Shown: in pieces, positions 31,940 to 42,048 of the stretch
How the letters are laid out: each line of letters opens with the position of its first letter
How positions within the stretch are numbered: the first letter of the stretch is position 1
Assembly (NCBI GenBank): GCA_934316925.1
Contig: CAKREC010000015.1
Coordinates: forward strand, 1-44,157
Reading direction: 5' to 3'
Length of the DNA: 44,157 nt
Origin: an uncultured Eubacterium sp.
GTDB taxonomy: Bacteria > Bacillota > Clostridia > Lachnospirales > Lachnospiraceae
The notes under the pieces: model-generated
The model's input: the letters and a program-made list of their open reading frames with translations, nothing else
Database searches by the model: none
Told to the model about the DNA's origin: nothing
Made by a program: the position numbers and the translations under genes

Positions 31940-33817
31940 TTATTTTGGCGCGGCACATGCGTTTGCCGGCATATTTTCAAATACCGGGATGGAAAACAGG
32001 ATCGCTGTTGAATTCATTGTATCTGCATATGCCTTTTTGGTTTTGATCGCCTCCGAGTAAGCAGCCTCTACATTGGTCATGTACTGATGATCGTATGTCG
32101 AATTCGCCGTCATGTTGAATTTCTGCAAATATCCGGTATTCTGTCCCTTGTTGATATAACTGCTTCCGATATACGATGCTCCTCCTACAATGGAACGATA
32201 GCGGTCATTCCATGGGCGGAGATAGGTCGTTCCGGTGCTTGCCCATTTCAGACCGTTCAATACCGGGTTGGAACTGCTGGTTGCTCCAATATTGTAAAAA
32301 TTAAAAATATTCGGATATGTGCTATTGGTTCCTGTCACAGCAGAGCTTGTCGTCGTAGCGCTGGTAACAACCTCCTGTTTTACACGTGAGGCAAGATGAT
32401 ACGGACTCACCCCTGAGTTCTGCGCCGCGATGATAAATGTATCTGCATAAGTAATTGTTTTCGTCTTTTGAGTCGCCAGATCTACATAGCTGTACGACTG
32501 TCCGCTGAACGGGGTATTATTAAGAATTGTTTCCACGCCAGCCTTTGTCTGATAATTTTTCTGATACTCCAGCGATTCAAACTGAAAAACACTGCGGTCA
32601 TTGAGGAAATTTCTCGGATCCATATAATACGCAATGGCTTCTTTTGATGCCGCTACCCAGGTAGAGCCGTCAAATACTTTCCAGGTTCCTGTGGTTGCAT
32701 CATATGCCCCTGTCTCCTTAGACTTCCAGTTTTCTGTTTTCGAATTCGAGATCAGATTCACACCCAGTTTGCACTCGGCTGCCAGTGCATCTTCCCACTG
32801 CAATCCGGTCTTATATGCCACAAACTGCCAGTATGGATATGCCTTATGTAACGCCCGCAATCCCGGTTTGTAAGAATCCGGGAATCCCTGTGTCGTCATA
32901 TATTTTTCAAATTCCGTGTCACTCATTGCGGTAACCTGAACTTTTTTTGTCACTTTTTCTTTAGCCAGCTTGACATATTTCGAATTTACATAGCCGGTTC
33001 TCGTTTTTCCACTGTATGTATAAGAAATCTTGTACCATCGGGCGCTGCCGGATTTCACATCTTTCACAATAGTAACCGCTGTATTTTTTTTCAGCGTTAC
33101 TTTCTTCTTGCTGACTGTTTTGTATGCCGATTTCGTCCCCGCCTTTTTGCGGATCTTGGCTGATTTTTTAACATTTGTGATCTTACCGTATGCACCTTTT
33201 TTCAATGTCATCTGTACATCCGTATTTTTCACATAACCGGTTCTTGTTTTCTTTTTATATGTAAAACTTACTTTAAACCATTTTTTGCCTTTCACTGTTT
33301 TTTCTGCGACGATCTTCACACTTTTTTTCTTCTTCAGTGAAATCTTTTTCTTGCTGATCACTTTTTGCTTGCCGCCCGCACTTTTATAAACCTTGGTGAC
33401 TTTCGTTGTCTTAGCAGACACCTTGATCGCTTTATATGAAGTTTCGTACCGGTATACCGGTGTCATCGTAGGTACCGGCGTTGCGGTCGCTGTTGCTGTT
33501 GGCGATGTTGACGCCGTCGCCGTTGTCTCCTGTGCAATATAAGTAGAACTTACATAGCCACTGATCGTCTTATTGTCTGCCGTGCAGGTGATCTTATACC
33601 ATCCATTGGCAGATTCCAGGATCGTAACTGTCGTTCCCTGCGAAATCGTAGCCAGTACATCATATGACGTTCCCGCACCTGCCCTCACATTCAGGCTGGT
33701 CGCTGTCACAACGCCTGTTGTGTTGGCTGCGTAAGACGGGCTTTTCAACACAATAAAAATGGTCATCACGACCATCACAAATCCCATGATCCCCCATATG
33801 ATTTTTCCGTTTTTCAT
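31940..33817 (-). CDS. Secreted endo-beta-N-acetylglucosaminidase with SH3-like domains
   Basis: This 625-residue protein has a signal anchor (about 1-30), an SH3 domain (about 34-95, TSLNVRAGAGTSYDVL), a Thr/Ala/Pro linker, two Lys-rich SH3-like repeats (about 130-205 and 206-285, each ending with a K/G-TRTGYV block) and a C-terminal glucosaminidase domain of the LytD type (FQFESLEYQ, then SRVKQEVV and NFYNIGA). It should cut the glycan strands of peptidoglycan. The catalytic Glu is probably the one in SRVKQEVV. The start at 33817 has AGGAGG nine bases upstream and overlaps the methyltransferase stop by four bases. Confidence 0.85.
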   Translation of the reverse strand: MKNGKIIWGIMGFVMVVMTIFIVLKSPSYAANTTGVVTATSLNVRAGAGTSYDVLATISQGTTVTILESANGWYKITCTADNKTISGYVSSTYIAQETTATASTSPTATATATPVPTMTPVYRYETSYKAIKVSAKTTKVTKVYKSAGGKQKVISKKKISLKKKKSVKIVAEKTVKGKKWFKVSFTYKKKTRTGYVKNTDVQMTLKKGAYGKITNVKKSAKIRKKAGTKSAYKTVSKKKVTLKKNTAVTIVKDVKSGSARWYKISYTYSGKTRTGYVNSKYVKLAKEKVTKKVQVTAMSDTEFEKYMTTQGFPDSYKPGLRALHKAYPYWQFVAYKTGLQWEDALAAECKLGVNLISNSKTENWKSKETGAYDATTGTWKVFDGSTWVAASKEAIAYYMDPRNFLNDRSVFQFESLEYQKNYQTKAGVETILNNTPFSGQSYSYVDLATQKTKTITYADTFIIAAQNSGVSPYHLASRVKQEVVTSATTTSSAVTGTNSTYPNIFNFYNIGATSSSNPVLNGLKWASTGTTYLRPWNDRYRSIVGGASYIGSSYINKGQNTGYLQKFNMTANSTYDHQYMTNVEAAYSEAIKTKKAYADTMNSTAILFSIPVFENMPANACAAPK

Positions 33818-34581
33818 TGTCTTCCTCCTGACTGGCATTCTTCCCTTTGCAACATATAATAGATCCGAGCGCTTTTCTCATTCCACGGTTTCATCGTATC
33901 TGCATCCAGGCAGTCTTTTACACAAAATCCTGCCCGCTGTGCCATCTGTATGACCTCATCCGGCACATAGGCCCGCTGATGGTGGACTTCTTCAATCTTC
34001 TCATACAAAGAAGTGTCTGCGTGTCTTTTAAAAACAGTCACCGCATACTCGTTGATCTGCTCATCTTCAAAAAAATAATTTTCCCATATGTAACTGGTGT
34101 CCTCATCCTGGCTTACCCATGTCTGATCCCCCATGATCTGCTGATAACAATATGCAGTCTTCATATCAAAAAGGAAGTACCCACCCGGCTTCAGCTGTTG
34201 CCACACATGCGACAGTACCGCCTGCAGCTCCTCTTCTTCCAACAGATAATTCATCGAGTCACATACGCTGATCATTGCCTCTACCGGTTCCATCAGCGTA
34301 AGTTCCATCATGTCCTGATGCAGATACATCACGGTTGATTGATTTTTCTCTCTTCGCTGCTGCGCCAGTGCCAGCATATCCTCTGAGCAGTCTACACCTA
34401 TCATATCATATCCGGCGGCAGCAAACAATTCCGTCATCACGCCGGTTCCACATCCAATGTCGCAAATGCACCCCTGTTCCATTCCGTGATCGATAAGATA
34501 CTGCCGCAAAACTGTGAACCACTTTTCATATGGAATATTATCCATGACCTGATCGTACACACTCGCAAATTCTTCGTACAT
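33814..34581 (-). CDS. Class I SAM-dependent methyltransferase
   Basis: This 255-residue protein has the Rossmann-type SAM fold: motif I CDIGCGTGVMTELF (about 41-54), the acidic residue of motif II (IGVDCSEDML) and CDSMNYLLEEEEL further on. It resembles small-molecule methyltransferases of Firmicutes; the substrate is not known. It starts three bases after addA and ends overlapping the glucosaminidase start (ATGA), so it is part of the addBA transcript. Confidence 0.8.
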   Translation of the reverse strand: MYEEFASVYDQVMDNIPYEKWFTVLRQYLIDHGMEQGCICDIGCGTGVMTELFAAAGYDMIGVDCSEDMLALAQQRREKNQSTVMYLHQDMMELTLMEPVEAMISVCDSMNYLLEEEELQAVLSHVWQQLKPGGYFLFDMKTAYCYQQIMGDQTWVSQDEDTSYIWENYFFEDEQINEYAVTVFKRHADTSLYEKIEEVHHQRAYVPDEVIQMAQRAGFCVKDCLDADTMKPWNEKSARIYYMLQREECQSGGRQ

Positions 34582-34584
34582 GAT

Positions 34585-37500
34585 CTACTCCATTTCTACT
34601 TCGATTTCTTTTCCCAGTGAAAATGAATACAACAAGATCTTTTTCACCGGCTTACCAAGTTTCCGTTCCAGTGCTTCCTGATACAACCGCATCTGCATCC
34701 GGTACCGGTCAACCAGGACATTCTCCTGTCCCTTTTTCAAGGAATCGGTTTTGTAATCCATAAGAACAACGCCGTTATCGGTTTCATAGTATCCATCAAT
34801 AATGCCCTGCACCAAAACACTTCCGTCTTCCTTTGCCTCCGGAAATACTTCTTTTACTTCTTTTTTGATCACAAATGGCTGTTCTCTGTGCAGTAATCCA
34901 TTGCGCTCCGCCTGTTTCATCTGCTGTCCCAGGGAAGAAGTAAAAAAACGATGCAGTCTGGAAACGGACAGAACCTTTGTATCCGCAGCCACAAGTCTGC
35001 CGGTATCCACAAGAGTATCGATGCTCTCCTGAATCTGTTCTGCCGTCTCCGTGTGAAGAAAATCAATCGTCGCCAGTGCCTGATGCCAGATCGTACCATA
35101 GGCAGCTCCTTTTTGAGCCTGCTCCCGCCTCGAATCTTCTTTCTGCATAAAAGCCGGTACCGGGATCTCCTCTTCCTCTTCTTCGTGCGTCAGTACAACA
35201 AAATCCGAATTTTCCATCTCTTCCATTGACTTCACTTTAATATCCGACACCGAAACTTTGACCGGAAAGACCTCTTTCGCCGAAATTTCTTCGTCATTCA
35301 TTTCTTCCAGCATATTTCGGATTGTTTCATCATAAACCACTTTTGTGTCAAAATTATTCAGAACTTCAATGTCCAATTGTTCTTTCACAGCATTTTGATA
35401 ATAAGGGATCGCCAGATCCTCCTGGTCGATCGGTTTTACGTCAAATAAATCCGGATTCAGATACGCAGCCGGCAGTATCATATCCATATAGCTGTTGAGC
35501 ATTCTTCGTGACAGATAAGAATCCAGCTTCATGACACGCCCCGTTCCTTTTCCGATCACGATCAGCTTGTCCATTGCCCGCGTCATTGCCACATACAGCA
35601 CTCTCATTTCTTCTCCGAGTTCTTCCACTTCGTTCATCTGCATGAGCGCATTACGGAAAACATTATTTTTTTTCGTTCTGGCATCGTTATCGATGCACAC
35701 ACTTGCCATTCCGGTTCGGGAATGAATAGTCAAAAAATCTGTGTTGTTTTTTTTCAGACGTTTTCCTGCCCCCAGTATCATGCAGATCGAAAATTCCAAT
35801 CCCTTGCTTTTGTGCATCGTCATAATACGCACAACATTATCTTCCTCCGCAACCAGATTAACTTCTCCCATCTCCTCTTTTTGCTGTTTCATCCGTTCAA
35901 TATAGCGGACAAAGGAATGCACCCCCTGATACGTCGTGCCATCGTACTCACGTCCCAGTTCCATCAATCGCTCAAGATTGGCAACTCTTCTGGCTCCATC
36001 CCGCCTCATTGCCATGCACTCACAAATTTTTGTCTCATCCCAGATATCACGAATGATCTCGGATACCGGCGCGTAGCACGTTTTATCGCGAAGTTTTTTC
36101 AAACACTGCAAAAAATCCGCTGTTTTTTCCTGCAGTTTCTCTTCTTTATCTTCTCTTTCCCGATAGTCAAGCAGCGAATCATACAGATCTTTCTTTTTTT
36201 GTCTTCCCCGCAAAACAGCCAGTTCACTCTCTGAAAAAGAAAACATCGGACTGCATAGAATCCCCGCCAATGCGTAATCATTTCTTGGGTTGTCCACAAC
36301 CTGCAGCATCTGCACCATCAATTGGATCTCTCTTGTGGCAAAAAATCCTGTATCCTGTTCCATCACAACCGGAATTCCCATTTCCGACAAAATATCATAA
36401 TATGTTTTTCCTTCATTTTTCGTGCTGCGAACAAGAATTACAATGTCTTTATAAGTTGCCGGGCGGAGCGTATCTTTATCCATAACGAAAAACGGATCTT
36501 CTCCTACGAGTTCCTGGATCCGCATGCCCGCCAGTTCACCTTCTTCCTGTCTTGTCATTTTGGCATCCAGCACATACACTTCTGTCTTTAGCATATCTTC
36601 CCGGTACTCAGGGCATATGCGCCCCGGACTCAGTCTTGCATCCTCATCATAGGATACCCCGCCTACATCTTCTTTCATCAGCCGTTCAAAGACAGCATTT
36701 GTGCTATCCAATATGCTCTGTCTGCTTCGAAAATTCTGATGCAGATCGATCCGGCAGTCAGAACTGTTTTCACGCTCCTTCGCGTACTGGTTCATTTTTT
36801 CAACAAACAGTTCCGGACACGCGTTGCGGAAACGATAAATGCTCTGCTTAATATCTCCCACCATAAAAAGATTCGGAGACATTCCCGCTCTCCCATCTCT
36901 CGAAACACTCCACATAAGCGTATCCTGAATCCGGTTGCTGTCCTGATATTCATCAATCATAATTTCTTCAAAATAGTCCGACAATTCCAGTGCGGCAGGT
37001 GTTCTCACATACTCGCCTTTCGTTTCGTCCCAGGAAAGCAGGATCTGTATCGCGAACTGCTCCAGATCATTAAAATCCACTACATTCCGCTGTTGTTTTT
37101 CCTCACCAAACCGGGTAATAAACTCTCTTGTCAATCGGATCACAACGCAGATCGGTCCTTTGATCTGTCTCATATCTTCTAAGTGTTTTTCACAATCCTG
37201 AAAGAAAAACTGTTCCTTCAATTTTTTCAATGTGTCTTTCAGATCGGTCAGCCGTTCCTTCAGCATCGCTCTTTTATCCGCATTGACGGTACTGTCTTTC
37301 TTCGCTGATAAACGTGAAAAAGACATTTCTGTCATAAACCGCTGTAAGGTTTCGTATGTTTCACACTCTCCAATGCGCTCCCCGATCGCCTTAAGTTCCC
37401 GGATCCCCTCTTCATACATATAGGGGCCGTCCGGCTCCATACAGATACCCAGAAACGCTTCTGCCTGTATGGCAACATCTCTGGCTATGTTTTTACTGTG

Positions 37501-38157
37501 CTCCATGATATAACGACAGACCGAACTTTGTTCCCAATCCTGTTCGGTTTCCATCTGGAAAAACTGCTCCATCTGATCCAGCCAACGCATCGGAAACGGC
37601 TCACTCATTGCCTTTCCATATACCTGAAAGATCATATCTTCCATCGCTTTATCCGAACGCCAGAACATGCTCATATCCGCAAGCCGTACAAAGTCATCCT
37701 TTTGAGCCTCGTACTCATCTTCTAAAAGCTGTTCCATCACTTCGCTTTGTATTAACTTAATTTCCTTATCAGTACCCTGACGATATGCAGGATCCAGACC
37801 GATCCGGTGAAAATAATTCTGGATCACATAGCCACAAAAACTATGTACCGTAGAAATATGTGCTCCCGAAAGAAGAGGAATCTGCTTTTGTAAGCGGGAA
37901 TTTCCCGGTTGTTTTTCCAGTTCCTCTTCGATCTTGACGCGCAAGCGCTCTTTCATCTGACTCGCGGCAGCCCTGGTAAATGTTACGACAACAAACTGAT
38001 CGATGTCGACCGGATCCTTGGGATCTATGATCTTCTGAAAAATACGTTCCACAAGAACCGCCGTCTTTCCAGAACCGGCAGCGGCTGACACCAAAATATT
38101 TTTTCTTCTCGCATCAATGATCTTTTTTTGTTCATTACTCCACAAAATCTGTGCCAT
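34585..38157 (-). CDS. addA: ATP-dependent helicase/nuclease subunit A (AddA)
   Basis: This 1190-residue protein is the helicase-nuclease subunit of AddAB, which resects double-strand breaks and loads RecA. It has an SF1A helicase core (Walker A AAAGSGKT at 24-31, DEYQDSN, GDIKQSIYRFR, MTMHKSKGLEF, VAMTRAMDK) and a C-terminal RecB-family nuclease (HQALATIDF, then GIIDGYYETDNGVVLMDYKTDS with the D...DYK active site). Length is typical. The start at 38157 has a GGGGGGA site upstream and lies 23 bases inside the end of addB, so translation is probably coupled. Confidence 0.97.
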   Translation of the reverse strand: MAQILWSNEQKKIIDARRKNILVSAAAGSGKTAVLVERIFQKIIDPKDPVDIDQFVVVTFTRAAASQMKERLRVKIEEELEKQPGNSRLQKQIPLLSGAHISTVHSFCGYVIQNYFHRIGLDPAYRQGTDKEIKLIQSEVMEQLLEDEYEAQKDDFVRLADMSMFWRSDKAMEDMIFQVYGKAMSEPFPMRWLDQMEQFFQMETEQDWEQSSVCRYIMEHSKNIARDVAIQAEAFLGICMEPDGPYMYEEGIRELKAIGERIGECETYETLQRFMTEMSFSRLSAKKDSTVNADKRAMLKERLTDLKDTLKKLKEQFFFQDCEKHLEDMRQIKGPICVVIRLTREFITRFGEEKQQRNVVDFNDLEQFAIQILLSWDETKGEYVRTPAALELSDYFEEIMIDEYQDSNRIQDTLMWSVSRDGRAGMSPNLFMVGDIKQSIYRFRNACPELFVEKMNQYAKERENSSDCRIDLHQNFRSRQSILDSTNAVFERLMKEDVGGVSYDEDARLSPGRICPEYREDMLKTEVYVLDAKMTRQEEGELAGMRIQELVGEDPFFVMDKDTLRPATYKDIVILVRSTKNEGKTYYDILSEMGIPVVMEQDTGFFATREIQLMVQMLQVVDNPRNDYALAGILCSPMFSFSESELAVLRGRQKKKDLYDSLLDYREREDKEEKLQEKTADFLQCLKKLRDKTCYAPVSEIIRDIWDETKICECMAMRRDGARRVANLERLMELGREYDGTTYQGVHSFVRYIERMKQQKEEMGEVNLVAEEDNVVRIMTMHKSKGLEFSICMILGAGKRLKKNNTDFLTIHSRTGMASVCIDNDARTKKNNVFRNALMQMNEVEELGEEMRVLYVAMTRAMDKLIVIGKGTGRVMKLDSYLSRRMLNSYMDMILPAAYLNPDLFDVKPIDQEDLAIPYYQNAVKEQLDIEVLNNFDTKVVYDETIRNMLEEMNDEEISAKEVFPVKVSVSDIKVKSMEEMENSDFVVLTHEEEEEEIPVPAFMQKEDSRREQAQKGAAYGTIWHQALATIDFLHTETAEQIQESIDTLVDTGRLVAADTKVLSVSRLHRFFTSSLGQQMKQAERNGLLHREQPFVIKKEVKEVFPEAKEDGSVLVQGIIDGYYETDNGVVLMDYKTDSLKKGQENVLVDRYRMQMRLYQEALERKLGKPVKKILLYSFSLGKEIEVEME

Positions 38158-41100
38158 ATAAATCCCCCCAAATCTGTGAATCTGTTTTTTCTTCAAGCTG
38201 ACGGGCATACTTTGAAATATTTTTCATTTCTTTTCCACAGATTCCGTGCAATTCACAATACTCACATCCGTTTTCATTTTTCAGCATATATGGTTTCGCA
38301 CCAATATTCCCCTGAAAAATCTCCGATGCAAATTCTTTTTCTTTTTTTCTGGCATGTTCCATCAACAACCGGAACTCTTTTTCTGTCACAACGCTGGAAC
38401 GTTTTCCCGGAGTCCCTCCTTTTGTCGTCTGGATTGGTAAAACAGCTGACGTCATGGATTCCTGATATTCGCCATTGCCGGCCAGATTTTTATCCAGCAG
38501 TTCCACAACCTCCGGATTCTCTGTCACCAGTCCCGTGCAGCTCATTGCAGCAACGCTTCGATTTATGCGGTTTTCCTCTGTCTCTTCCCGCCACTCTAGC
38601 TCCGGCTCTTTGATCTGATAATACAACATTGCCGCCGGTACCACTTTTTGATTTTCATGAACGTGTTTTTCTATCTCCAATGCCGCTGACATATAGGTGA
38701 GAAGCTGCAACTGAAGCCCGTAATACATCTTATCCAGTTGCAGATCCGTCCGTCCACTCTTGTAATCAATGATCTTAACCTGCCGTTTGCCTTTTTCTTC
38801 ATATATGTCAATGCGGTCAATTTTTCCATTTAAAAGAATCTTTTTATTGTTCTCCACTAACAGTCTGGCAGCTTCTCTTGTATTGTCCACAGAAAAATTC
38901 AATTCTGCCCTTGTCTGCACAAATTTTCCCTGCTGCATCTGAAAAACCATACCATATGCCGCGCACTGGATCACGCGCTTCATTCGCTTAATGTAATATT
39001 CGGTTCGTTTGGACTGACGGAATTTATCACCCTGGCTCCCCTCCAGCGCATGATCCACCGCCATCTGCGACAGTTCATAGATTTCTTCTTTTTCCAACTG
39101 CTGCCAGGTCTTTTTCTGCTCTTCCATATGGTGAAAGATAAACTCCATCGAGTTGTGCAGCACATTTCCAAAGTCCAGACTCTGCACCTGATACTCTTCT
39201 CTCGGTATCAGTCCCAGACCATATTTTATGTAATAGGAATACGGACATCTGGCAAATGTTTCCATACTGGTAACGCTTCCATACCATGTATTGCTGTAGA
39301 GAAGCGCCACCGCACCTTCTGTCAGTACTGCCAGGGATTTGTCCTCTTCATACACTGAAAAAAGTCGTTGCAGCCATTTCGGATCATGTTCTTTATAATA
39401 TGCTGCAATCTGCCACCATGCTTTGTCTTTTTGATAATCATTTTCCATCAATTTTTCAATCAGGTAACTTCTACCCTGATTGGTGCCAAGAATCTGCTCC
39501 GGCGTGTCTTTCACATCTTCATGAATGGTATGTATCTTGGGATACATTTTCTTTATCTGACTGATCAAGTATGCAGGACTTTTGCTCCCTCCATCATTCG
39601 CCATACGGGAATAGGATAAATACAACCGCTCCGATGCTTTCGTCAGCGTAAGATACAAATAATACTGTTCGGTCAACGCCTGTTTCCCCGTTGATGGTGC
39701 CAGTTCAATCCCTTTTTGTTCCATAAGCTTCCGTTCCCGTTCCGATAGGATTCCGGGACTTGCGCTGCCTTTTGGGATTCGATCTTCGCTGATCCCGATA
39801 AAGAACAGCACTTTTATATTTCTCAAGCGGCTGCGGTACACATCGCCGATCACGACCTGGTTACTTCCCGGTGGAGTGAATCCCATAACCCCTTCCTCCA
39901 TGCCGGAACGAAGCATTTCATAGAACTCAGAAAAACTCACAATCTCATCCCCGAGAAGTTCTACCATTTCGTTGAGGAACTCCATCATCATCCGATAGAT
40001 CCGTTTATATTCATTCGCAAGAATCTGTTGCCCTTCTTCCTCAAATGCCTGCTGTTTTTCACGAATGGACTGATATACATTTGTTTCTTCCAGCCACAAA
40101 TAAAGTCCCCGGCAGAATTCTTCAACGGTTTTCTTACCTCCCGCCATGTATTCAAAGCCATGTTCTATAAAAGCCACAAAACGACTGCGATATTCATTGA
40201 CTGTCGATAATTCCTCCCGTTTGACTTCATATTTCCATTCCTGTTTATAAGAACGAAATCCCCGTCTGCCACTCGCCAGAATATAGTTTTCTAATAGATC
40301 AACCTCATCGCGGGAAAGGCAGGTCAGACCAGTTCGCAAAAATTCCGAGACACTTTTCGCATCCATATTCTTTTTATACATCTCTAAAAAGGCCAATACA
40401 AATTCTACCATTGCATTCGCCCCCATATTTTTCCTCTGATCTACAAAGCAGTCAATCCCCAGGCGCTCAAATTCATGCGTCAGACCACTTTCATAGCTTT
40501 CTATATCCGCAGATACCACTGCGATCTCTTGTTCTTTATATCCCTCTTTATGGATCAGCCACCATATTTTCCGTGCTACATACTGCGCCTCATGACTTTC
40601 CTTGTCGCACACATGAAGCGAAATTGCTGACAATTTCTCTGGGTATTGGCGATTATTATAAGCAAACAGATTTTCCTCTAGGAAAGACAATGGCTCATTG
40701 GCAGCCAACCGGTAAGGACGCTTTTCTTTCCCTTTTCCTGTCATAACCGGTTCTTCAATCTGAGTTGGCACCTGCGCCGCAATCTTTGACAGCCGCTCAA
40801 TGGTATCCCGGCTCATTGAAAATACATCCTGTCGTCTCTCTGTCCGATCCACGGTAACCGTCACATACATTTTACCGCAGCAGGACAATAGTTCCTGCAA
40901 CAGATCATATTGTGTTGGCGTAAACCCGGTAAAGCCATCCAGACAGATCACACTGTCCTGCACCATCGAAATAGAAGAAACCACCTGTGTCAACTGCGGG
41001 ATAAGTTCTTCTGCCATCATATATGTATCACCCATTTTTTCAAGGAAAGCCTTATATATATGAGCAATGTCGCGAACTTTCATAGCCATTAACGGATTGT

Positions 41101-41542
41101 CCTCTACCGCCTCTGCCATGGCATCCATCTGCTCTTCCCCGATGCCATACTGCATAAGTTCACATAAAAGGGATTTGCACTCATCCAAAAAACCGGGTTT
41201 GGACAATCCCTGTTTAAAATACATAAGATGCTTTTTTTCCTGTCCCAGTACTTTACGCAGAAGCATCATTTTCCCGGTATCTTCTAACACCGTTTTTTTC
41301 AATGCCGGAACTTCCTCCAGCGCCCGGTATGCCAGTCGATGAAAACTCAGTACATCAATATTCAGGATCCCACCATTTTCACTCAAGTCTACCAGCGTTT
41401 TCTGCGTTTCCAGCGTAAATTGATCCGGCACTAAAATGATATAATTCTGCTCCGGATGTTCTGCTGCCTCTTTACTGATCATACGATACAGGTAAGTACT
41501 TTTTCCGCTGCCAGATCCCCCTAATATAAACTGCAGTGACAT
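38135..41542 (-). CDS. addB: ATP-dependent helicase/nuclease subunit B (AddB)
   Basis: This 1135-residue protein is the partner of AddA. It has an N-terminal P-loop (GGSGSGKSTYLYRM), a helicase-like region, the block FIGISEDRIPKG, and a C-terminal nuclease domain (GKIDRIDIYE, then KIIDYKSGRTDL). Four cysteines expected to hold the Fe-S cluster are visible: one in ARCPYSYYIKYGL and three in CEYCELHGIC. The start has AGGGGAG five bases upstream. It is the first gene of the string addB-addA-methyltransferase-glucosaminidase-cohesin-like-clpC. Confidence 0.97.
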   Translation of the reverse strand: MSLQFILGGSGSGKSTYLYRMISKEAAEHPEQNYIILVPDQFTLETQKTLVDLSENGGILNIDVLSFHRLAYRALEEVPALKKTVLEDTGKMMLLRKVLGQEKKHLMYFKQGLSKPGFLDECKSLLCELMQYGIGEEQMDAMAEAVEDNPLMAMKVRDIAHIYKAFLEKMGDTYMMAEELIPQLTQVVSSISMVQDSVICLDGFTGFTPTQYDLLQELLSCCGKMYVTVTVDRTERRQDVFSMSRDTIERLSKIAAQVPTQIEEPVMTGKGKEKRPYRLAANEPLSFLEENLFAYNNRQYPEKLSAISLHVCDKESHEAQYVARKIWWLIHKEGYKEQEIAVVSADIESYESGLTHEFERLGIDCFVDQRKNMGANAMVEFVLAFLEMYKKNMDAKSVSEFLRTGLTCLSRDEVDLLENYILASGRRGFRSYKQEWKYEVKREELSTVNEYRSRFVAFIEHGFEYMAGGKKTVEEFCRGLYLWLEETNVYQSIREKQQAFEEEGQQILANEYKRIYRMMMEFLNEMVELLGDEIVSFSEFYEMLRSGMEEGVMGFTPPGSNQVVIGDVYRSRLRNIKVLFFIGISEDRIPKGSASPGILSERERKLMEQKGIELAPSTGKQALTEQYYLYLTLTKASERLYLSYSRMANDGGSKSPAYLISQIKKMYPKIHTIHEDVKDTPEQILGTNQGRSYLIEKLMENDYQKDKAWWQIAAYYKEHDPKWLQRLFSVYEEDKSLAVLTEGAVALLYSNTWYGSVTSMETFARCPYSYYIKYGLGLIPREEYQVQSLDFGNVLHNSMEFIFHHMEEQKKTWQQLEKEEIYELSQMAVDHALEGSQGDKFRQSKRTEYYIKRMKRVIQCAAYGMVFQMQQGKFVQTRAELNFSVDNTREAARLLVENNKKILLNGKIDRIDIYEEKGKRQVKIIDYKSGRTDLQLDKMYYGLQLQLLTYMSAALEIEKHVHENQKVVPAAMLYYQIKEPELEWREETEENRINRSVAAMSCTGLVTENPEVVELLDKNLAGNGEYQESMTSAVLPIQTTKGGTPGKRSSVVTEKEFRLLMEHARKKEKEFASEIFQGNIGAKPYMLKNENGCEYCELHGICGKEMKNISKYARQLEEKTDSQIWGDLYGTDFVE

Positions 41543-41610
41543 TTTCTCTCCCCTTCCTGCATATGCTGTATAATAAATGAATTTCTCTCTCCTTGAGTAT
41601 GGAGGTCGCT

Positions 41611-42048
41611 ATGTCTCAAACCAAAATTGTTGTCATTCAAAAGAAAGAACTGGTATACACCGGAATTTTTGCAGGTCTCGCCATCCTTTTGCTGATACTG
41701 GTCCTTGTCATGTTTCTTCCGTCCAAGAAGGATCATAAAACTTCCGAAAGCGCATACTATCACGCCGGCGTCTATAGCACCGAGCTTGTTCTTGGAGATA
41801 ATACACTTAATCTGGAAGTTGTTGTCGATACCGATCAGATCAAATCCGTGTCTTTTGTCAATTTAGAAGAATCCGTAAGTACCATGTATCCTCTGATCCA
41901 ACCGTCTTTAGCTTCCATTGAAGAGCAATTAAAACAGGGTACCAGCATTGATGACATTCCTCTTTCTGAAAAAAGTAAATATACCGAATCTCTCCTGATC
42001 GAGGGCATTAAATCAGCTCTCGCAAAAGCGCAAACGGATCGCGTCTAA
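41611..42048 (+). CDS. Small membrane-anchored protein of unknown function
   Basis: This 145-residue protein has a short N-terminus, one membrane span (about 13-35), a Lys-rich stop-transfer segment and an extracytoplasmic domain (about 47-145). That domain (YYHAGVYSTELVLGDNTLNLEV, then VSFVNLEESVSTMYP) weakly recalls FMN-binding-type folds, but no flavin-attachment motif is seen, so I do not assign one. The start is the ATG at 41611, with GGAGG upstream. It is divergent from addB and its last 36 bases overlap nadE on the other strand. Confidence 0.75.
   Translation: MSQTKIVVIQKKELVYTGIFAGLAILLLILVLVMFLPSKKDHKTSESAYYHAGVYSTELVLGDNTLNLEVVVDTDQIKSVSFVNLEESVSTMYPLIQPSLASIEEQLKQGTSIDDIPLSEKSKYTESLLIEGIKSALAKAQTDRV

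Noticed and set aside
41611..42048. FMN-binding domain assignment
   Set aside because: Only a vague resemblance in the strand pattern; the flavinylation motif is absent.
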